A stretch of DNA of 64,000 nucleotides from Taxawa tesnikishii (nom. ined.) (lineage: Eukaryota > Ascomycota > Dothideomycetes > Dothideales), in NCBI GenBank assembly GCA_030247885.1, contig JAPDRO010000011.1, forward strand, positions 682,001 through 746,000, given 5' to 3'. How positions within the stretch are numbered: position 1 is the stretch's first letter; every line of letters begins with the position of its first letter. Shown here one piece after another: positions 58,144 through 64,000 of the stretch. The position numbers and the translations under genes are program-made. The notes beneath the pieces are model-generated. The model had not been told where the DNA came from, did no database searches, and saw only the letters and a program-made list of their open reading frames with translations.

Positions 58144-59871
58144 TTACACATATTGCGTACTCCTAATGCCATCCGGTAGCTTCTCCAGCACCTTCTTACA
58201 GTCCGACCACGCATCCTTTGCGAGCTTCTTCCTGCTTTCGTCCCTGACCGTGATGCTGCACTTGAAGGGCTTGGGCCGTGCAACAATACCACCGGTCATG
58301 GCGTTGACATCGACTGGAATCTCGTTACCCGCCTCGTCCTTCGCAAGCGCAAAGTCGAGCGCCCACAGCATCTGTGCAATACCGAGGTAGAGCGAACGTT
58401 CAGCGACGTTGAGGCCAGGGCAGACACGGCGACCGGCGCCGAAGGTGAAGTGGTCGCGCTGTTCGACGTCGACAGCGTTGGCGGATTCGCCGGCGCGGAG
58501 ATTGTCGTTTTCGTATCTGCGTTGGTGTTGAGCACAAGGGTTTTCTGCCGCAAGCACAGTGCGATTGTCAAGCCTTACCTCTCTGGCCGGAACTCGCGTG
58601 GGTTGGGGTACTTCTCCGGGTCGTTGTTCAGCGTCCAAACGTTCAGCATGACACCGGCGCCCTTGGGTATGTAGTAGCTCTCGTCTCCGACGGCGTAGAA
58701 ATCCTCACTAGACGTGGCGTGTGGTACAATGCCCAGGATGCTAGATGGCAGGTACCGCAGGGTCTCCTTGACAATCATCCTGATGTACGGCAGGTCATCG
58801 TCCATGCTGGGCAGGCGGTTTGGTCCGACGACCCCGTCAAGCTCCTCTTGGGCCTTCTTCTGCACGCGGGGAAGTTGACCATGGCGACGATGAAGCCAAC
58901 GAAGATCGATGCGGTCGTGTCGGAACCAGCCTCGAGCAAGGTTCCGGACACGTACGAAGCCCAGTCGTCCGTGAAGCCGTGCTTTTCCTGCGCCCTGAAC
59001 AGCGCCTCGGTGCAGAAACATGGTGGCGAGATGCCCTTCTGCTGCCTCTCCCGTACTCTGTGAATGTAGTCCTTGTAGAGCGCGATTTCCTCTCGGTGCA
59101 GAGCCTTGCCTTTTCTGCTCATCGGGTTTATGAAGTCCGGGAGCTTGCGCAGGATCGGGTAGTAGTCAAGCAGACTGGACGACACCTGAGATGCCAAAGC
59201 AAACTCCTCGAACCCATCGTAGATTTGCTTGACGGCAGGATCGTGGAAGCTTGGAGACCGCCAGCCGAACACGAAGGTTGTGACTAGCGATGTCGAGTAC
59301 CGACGCACGTGGTCGTGGAAGGCGGACGGCCGGTCAATCATGTCGGAAAGCATCTGCTTGAGCTCAAGCTCTTGGTAGGGCACGTAGTCGACCGCCTTCT
59401 TCGCGTTGAGCAGGTTATGGATCATCTTTCGGGCGAGTCTCCATTCGTCGTCATACTTCATAAAGACGAGACGGTAGCCGCCGGAAATCAGATCTTGTCC
59501 GACGTACATGTCCGGCCGGCTCGAGTACTGGTTGCTTTTGTGGTCCAGCAAGTCCTTGACTACTTTGCGGTGGTTGACGACAATAAGCGTCTTCGTGCCA
59601 AGGATGAGACTGTAGATGGGACCATACTGCTCGGCCCACTTCTGGAACTGGAGGTGGACATCTTCGGTCTTGAGGATAGAATGGAGATTACCTGTTGCGG
59701 TCAGCCACCCGGATGTTGCAGCGTTCTGGAGGAGTGCATACCCAGAACCGGAACTGTTGGAGGACCAGGTGGTAGGTTCTTCGGCCTGGAACCTAGTTTG
59801 CGGAACTTGATGACGAGGAGCGCAAGGGCTACTCCCAAGAGAATGGCAGCGCGCATACCCCACGCCATCAT
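58144..59871 (-). CDS. Cytochrome P450 monooxygenase (CYP64/CYP620-like group)
   Basis: Exons 59742-59871, 58579-59691 and 58144-58516, about 538 aa. An N-terminal anchor ('AAILLGVALALLVIKF') is followed by the hinge 'KNLPPGPPTVPVLG'. I-helix: 'SYVSGTLLEAGSDTTASIFV'. ExxR: 'MIVKETLRYLPSS'. PERF-like: 'YPNPREFRPERY'. The heme loop is 'FGAGRRVCPGLNVAERSLYL', with the axial Cys. These are all in place, so the enzyme should be catalytic. The sequence resembles fungal P450s of the O-methylsterigmatocystin-oxidoreductase type, but the substrate is unknown. One frame change at a C-run (58865-58873) between 'GFIVAMVNFP' and 'RVQKKAQEELDGVVG' looks like one lost base, and the exon sum is exactly one short of a multiple of three. 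Confidence 0.9.
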
Positions 59872-60857
59872 GGTGAAGGGAGAAGGCTAGAATTTGCAGA
59901 AAGAAGGTACTAAACAAGAATGTCTGCCTATATACAGAGGCACGAAAAGAAGAGGAAGACTTGCCGTTTTCGTACTGCTTACTACACCTCAATACATATC
60001 CATCAACTGCACCGGAAACTACACCTACCAAGACACAGCTGCCTCCGTCTCAACCCCACCCCTGATTATCCTGCCCCGCCATAGGCGTCGCGGTGGGACT
60101 GTCAGTTTCCGTTGCGAGCGTAGGACGACGCGTTTGCTGACGACCGTGTGTGCAAGCGATGTTCGAGAAAGGAATGGACGATAGTGGGGGAAAGATAAGT
60201 GGAGTGATTAGCCACATGAGCGGCTCTTCGGCAGCCTCATGCCAACCCGCATCGGGTTGGTTCTCTCCAGGCCCAAGAGATCACTTTCTTGCACTACTCT
60301 TCTGCAGGTACATCGACTCTTCGCTACTGGGATTCAATATTGCGGCACAGCAACTACACACTATTTCCCGTTACGCTGTCCCTGATTGTCCCACCATACA
60401 TGCCACCTGTCTGTCCGCCAGCCAATGTAGGCCTTATAGGGCCATACCTTCTCTGATAAAAACCCAGGTTGCTCACGAATCGCGTTTTACCCGGTGATCT
60501 GGCCCCGGCTCTAGCCCTGCACCATCTCACTCTCCAAAAGTGGGGAGGGCAACCTGCTGTCATGACTATGGATATGGTAACGGCATGGATTGCTTTATCA
60601 GCCACAGAACACCATGCTTGATACCACTATCGCAGTCCGACCAATGACGATCGCTTATCATGACTGGTGCTGTGCTGGGCCACGCCCGCGAGGCTCACTC
60701 TTGACCTCCATCTTTGGATGGGACTATAATCTAAAAGGTAGGAGGTGGTCAAACGTTTGCTGTTGCTTGTGAAAGTTTTGTGTCATTCTTTCCATACACT
60801 CGTCGCAAAGATAGAGAGCTCTAGGAGATTCGGGAGATATAATCACCGCTAGGCACG
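59872..60857. other. Intergenic, divergent promoter region of P450 and purine permease
   Basis: About 1 kb with no supported gene. It contains the promoters of two divergent genes. No tandem repeats are seen. Confidence 0.5.
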
Positions 60858-62871
60858 ATGGACGCACCTCCCCTCAACGCATCAGACATCGAGAAAGGCC
60901 AGTCTAAGCTGGCTGTCGGTTCGCCTTCCAGCACTGGAACTGCAACATCCATCCACGAAGGCCAGATCAGCAGGCGCCATGGTATCCAAGGATACTTCCG
61001 AAATCTCCTTGATTCGGAGCTCGCGGAGTCCCGTGGTATCCACAGGGTCGGACCAGAAGAGCGCCACGAGGTGAGTTGCATGCGAGAAGCGGTATGCCGA
61101 GAAGATGCGTTGAGCTGACGTCCTCAAGGTGAACGCCTTTGGATACCTCCAGATGGTCTTCCTCTGGCTATCAGCGAACATCTCAGCCAACAATGTCGCA
61201 GTGGGAATGCTGGGCCCATCTGTGTACGGGCTTTCCTTTACGGATTCAGCTCTCTGTTAGTGAAGTGTTCAAGACAGCTGAAGGGCAGCCAGCTTATGGT
61301 CCATCCTTGTAGGCGCCACTTTTGGATCGCTCATTGGTTGTGCCTGTACCGCCTACATGGCCACTTTCGGTCCCGAATCAGGAAACAGAACGATGGTCAG
61401 TTGGCAGAGTTTTGGAGCAGACGATGACGAGGCTTACAAGAACAGATTGTCGCGAGATATACGATGGGATGGTGGCCATCGCGTATCTGCGTGCTTCTCA
61501 ATCTGGTCATTATGCTTGGCTATGGAATGATCGGTTAGTTGCCCTTGAGTGACCTGCAGAATGATACGGTTGCTGATATCTGGTAGACTGGTAGGTGTGA
61601 ACGATCCTCAGAAAACGGACTTGACAAACTAATGTGGGATACAAAGTGTGATTGGTGGTCAGATCCTGTCCGCGGTGGCCGATGAAAACATGAGCGTGGT
61701 CGTTGGCGTCGTCGTCGTCGCCATCATCAGCTGGGTAATTACTGTAGTGGGCTTGCCGCTGTTCCACATCTACGAACGGTATGTGGTCCACGAGCTTGCA
61801 TTGATACCTGCGTCACTGGCAGCTAATACGGTGTCGTCGCAGCTACGCTTGGGCCCCTCAGATGGCCATGCTCTTCATCCTCATCGGTTGCGCCGGGCCG
61901 TACTTCGACGTCTCCACTCCTTCGCAGGGCGACTCCGCCACCATTGCTGGCAACCGACTGTCATTTCTTTCTCTCTCGCTCAGCGCTTGCAGTGCTTGGG
62001 CACCGGCAGGAGCGGACTATTACGTGTACTATCCAGAGCGCACACCGAAGCGCTTAACCTTCATCCTAACATACATCGGCGAGAACCTCAGCGAGATCTT
62101 CACCTTCCTGATGGGAGCCGGCATCGCATCAGGTGAGTCGCAACACACCACACAAGCCCGTTTTTGTCCCGTGAACAGTGCCGATAACGATGTCTCGTTC
62201 AGGAATCATGAACAACCCAACCTGGAGCGCCGCAAACGACATCAGCCCGGGCGCCGTCATCACCGCAGGTTTCAGTCCTCTGGGTTCTTTCGGGTAAGAA
62301 CACAGAACCTGCGTATGCTTCTCTAGCGTCAAAATCTAACTCAATTTCTAGCAAGTTCTGCGCCGTCATCATGGCTCTCGGTGTCATCGCAAACAACATT
62401 CCCGGCACATACAGCGCAGGTCTTGGCTTCCAGTGTCTCGGCTCATGGCCCCTTCGCGTTCCGCGCATGGTATGGAACACCTTCGGCGTCGCCGTGTACA
62501 CTGCTTGCGCAGCCGCCGGGCGCGACCACCTCTTCGAGATCTTTGAGAACTTCCTCGCGCTTATGGGGTACTGGGTGTGCATCTGGATCGTCATAACACT
62601 TCAGGAGCAGTGGATCTTCCGCAATGGTGTATACGACTGGAGTCACTGGAACGACCGTACTAAGCTGCCGATCGGACTGGCGGCGCTAGCGGCATTCTGT
62701 ATTGGCTGGGTTGGCGCCGTGCTGTGTATGGATCAGATTTACTTTGTCGGCCCTATTTCGAAGATGGTGGGTGAGTTCGGGTCGGATATGGGTATTTTTG
62801 TGGGCAGTGCTTGGGCTGGACTTGTATACCCTCCGCTACGGTGGATTGAACTGAAGTTCATTGGGCGTTAA
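60858..62871 (+). CDS. Purine-cytosine permease (NCS1 family, FCY2-like)
   Basis: Nine exons: 60858-61070, 61129-61255, 61313-61395, 61446-61533, 61587-61590 (4 nt), 61647-61778, 61843-62132, 62203-62293 and 62352-62871. They give exactly 515 aa in one frame. The N-terminus is cytosolic and acidic, followed by 12 TM helices. NCS1 marks are 'GPEERHEVNAFGYLQMVFLW', 'SANISANNVAVGMLGPSVYG', 'MIDCVIGGQILSAVADENMS', 'ADYYVYYPERTPKRLTFILT' and 'GVIANNIPGTYSAGLGFQCL'. Fcy2-type carriers import adenine, guanine, hypoxanthine and cytosine with protons. The 'GMIDCVIGGQ' motif exists only if the 4-nt exon ACTG is included. Expected length and TM count fit an intact gene. Confidence 0.93.
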
Positions 62872-63053
62872 GGGCGCCGTCAGCTGTATGTGTTGGTGGG
62901 ACGGATTTGTTGTAGCACTTAGCAGACATCTAGGCGCTGGAGAGCCTTGTATCCTGTCTTTGTCCCTGCCATATTGCATGGGAAAACTCAATGTGCTCGT
63001 CCCTTTACATGGAGTGTATTGTACTCGTTCCATTTCGTCCTCGACAGGAACTG

Positions 63054-64000
63054 CTATACAAGTGTTTCATCCTGATTGATCAGCCTCCAGGGAACCAAGC
63101 CCTTCAACACAATCATGCCTTCATGCACAACCGCCCACCTGACCTTACTCAGATGCTTCGCTACCACCGCCGTCAACCCCGCCGTTCTCGTCTTCCGTTT
63201 GCCAGGAGGTGCCGCCACGAGCTGGTCAGACCTCACACTCGTCATGCTAGAGATTAGAGCGTTCATTTCTGCCTTCGCATCCCAGATCATCTCATCGTCT
63301 TCCTCGTCTGCCGCCGTAGCAGCCTCGCTGACAGTCGGACGTGCGTGGTAGAACGACCAAATAGTCGTGGTAGCCAGGAAAAGACACCAGGGGTAGTGCA
63401 ACAGGCCGCCGGCGTCAAAATCCTCAAGGTGCATAACGGCGTCTTTGAGCAGATGGGCCGCGTGCCATGCCGCCTTGGATGCCGCTTGGCTGTCCCCTTT
63501 GCCCAGCGCTTGACCACCTTCTGTGATCGCGTGTAATCCGCGCGCGACACGGGCCGGCCGAGGATGTGGCGCGCACCGGCGTAGATCTGAAGATCGAGGA
63601 ATTCGGCGTACAAAATCACGTGCGCAGCGTGGTAAATGGCGATGTAGGACGTCGTGAATATGGCAAATTCCTTCTTAGCTTGCTGCTGCTGTTCGGGATT
63701 GACAGTCGGAGAGGCGTGGGAAAGGGTATGTGCCATAGACATAGTGTAGGCGTCGAAATCGGCTTTCCAGGCATTGTAGGCAGTGGCCATGCGGTGTCGC
63801 CAGTCCCCGAGGACAGTGTCGTTGCCCATAAGACCTACAGAAGGTGAGCATGTAGTCCAGCATATCGGTGAGTCAAATTTTTACCTAACGAGGTCTGATC
63901 CCTCCGCTTCATGTCCCAACTCACAGACATCAACCCATGGAAGAGGATTACCCGCGAGAGCGCGTTCAGGTTTCGTGATGTAGGAGGCGTTTCTGCGGAG
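63054..64000 (-). CDS. Fungal-specific transcription factor domain protein, C-terminal half (runs off right edge)
   Basis: Exons 63886-64000 (partial) and 63054-63834, joined by a GTAAAA..TAG intron of 51 nt. The visible part is the fungal_trans regulatory domain: 'ALSRVILFHGLMSVSWDMKR', 'RDQTSLGLMGNDTVLGDWRH', 'AYNAWKADFDAYTMSMAHTL', 'IYHAAHVILYAEFLDLQIYA', and near the end 'AVMHLEDFDAGGLLHYPWCL' and 'FLATTTIWSFYHARP'. This arrangement is typical of C2H2- or Zn2Cys6-type fungal regulators. The DNA-binding part lies outside the window. One frame change at the run near 63491-63499 looks like one lost base. Its target could be the neighbouring permease or P450, but nothing in the sequence shows this. 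Confidence 0.8.

Noticed and set aside
56737-64000. Secondary-metabolite gene cluster (P450 + permease + transcription factor)
   Set aside because: There is no backbone enzyme (PKS, NRPS, terpene synthase), and the permease is a primary-metabolism purine carrier.
1-64000. CRISPR arrays, bacterial operons, viral or LTR elements
   Set aside because: Scanned for; nothing with regular spacers, Shine-Dalgarno-led gene strings, or capsid/polymerase/integrase motifs was seen.

Overview
This is nuclear DNA from a filamentous ascomycete, most likely a dothideomycete. The evidence is short spliceosomal introns (about 45-75 nt, GT..AG, CTAAC/CTGAC branch sites), many introns per gene, the fungus-specific HET, FIG1, fungal SLATT, GABA/choline-type permease and Zn2Cys6 families, and an intron-bearing tRNA-Val. 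The class is inferred from family resemblance only. No virus, LTR element, CRISPR array or bacterial operon is seen.

Layout. 1-6.7 kb: the N-terminus of a cytochrome P450 running off the left edge, the FIG1-like membrane protein, cytosolic serine hydroxymethyltransferase and an aconitase-X hydro-lyase. 7-10 kb: a broken HET-domain gene, tail to tail with a CorA-like two-TM protein. 11-18 kb: an APC-family permease, VPS51 and RMI1 on a shared divergent promoter, and an FMN-dependent alpha-hydroxy-acid oxidase. 18-24 kb: a second broken HET gene flanked by a short diverged repeat, a mitochondrial LEA-like repeat protein and an F-box/LRR-like protein. 25-39 kb: housekeeping genes (eIF3k, TSR4, MUP1-type methionine permease, tRNA-Val(CAC), phosphoglycerate mutase iPGM, a PRISE-type reductase), a large orphan protein and a Zn2Cys6 relic. 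39-53 kb: a putative RSC subunit and a large PPR-like protein on a divergent promoter, a small TM protein, and the ARID-containing SWI/SNF subunit SWI1. 53-64 kb: an accessory stretch with a ZZ-finger/HET gene tail to tail with a fungal SLATT membrane protein, a P450, a purine-cytosine permease with a 4-nt microexon, and the C-terminal half of a fungal transcription factor at the right edge.

Two patterns stand out. First, two of the three HET-domain genes converge, about 100 bp apart, on a gene for a two-TM membrane protein (CorA-like in one case, SLATT in the other). That is what a sensor plus membrane-effector cell-death pair would look like, but function is inference. Second, about 20 reading-frame breaks interrupt otherwise well-conserved genes. 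Nearly all look like loss of one base, usually in a short homopolymer, which suggests uncorrected assembly errors rather than true decay. Ten multi- or single-exon genes reconstruct with no break at all.

Exon boundaries were worked out by hand from splice consensus, phase and family resemblance. No alignment or database search was run.
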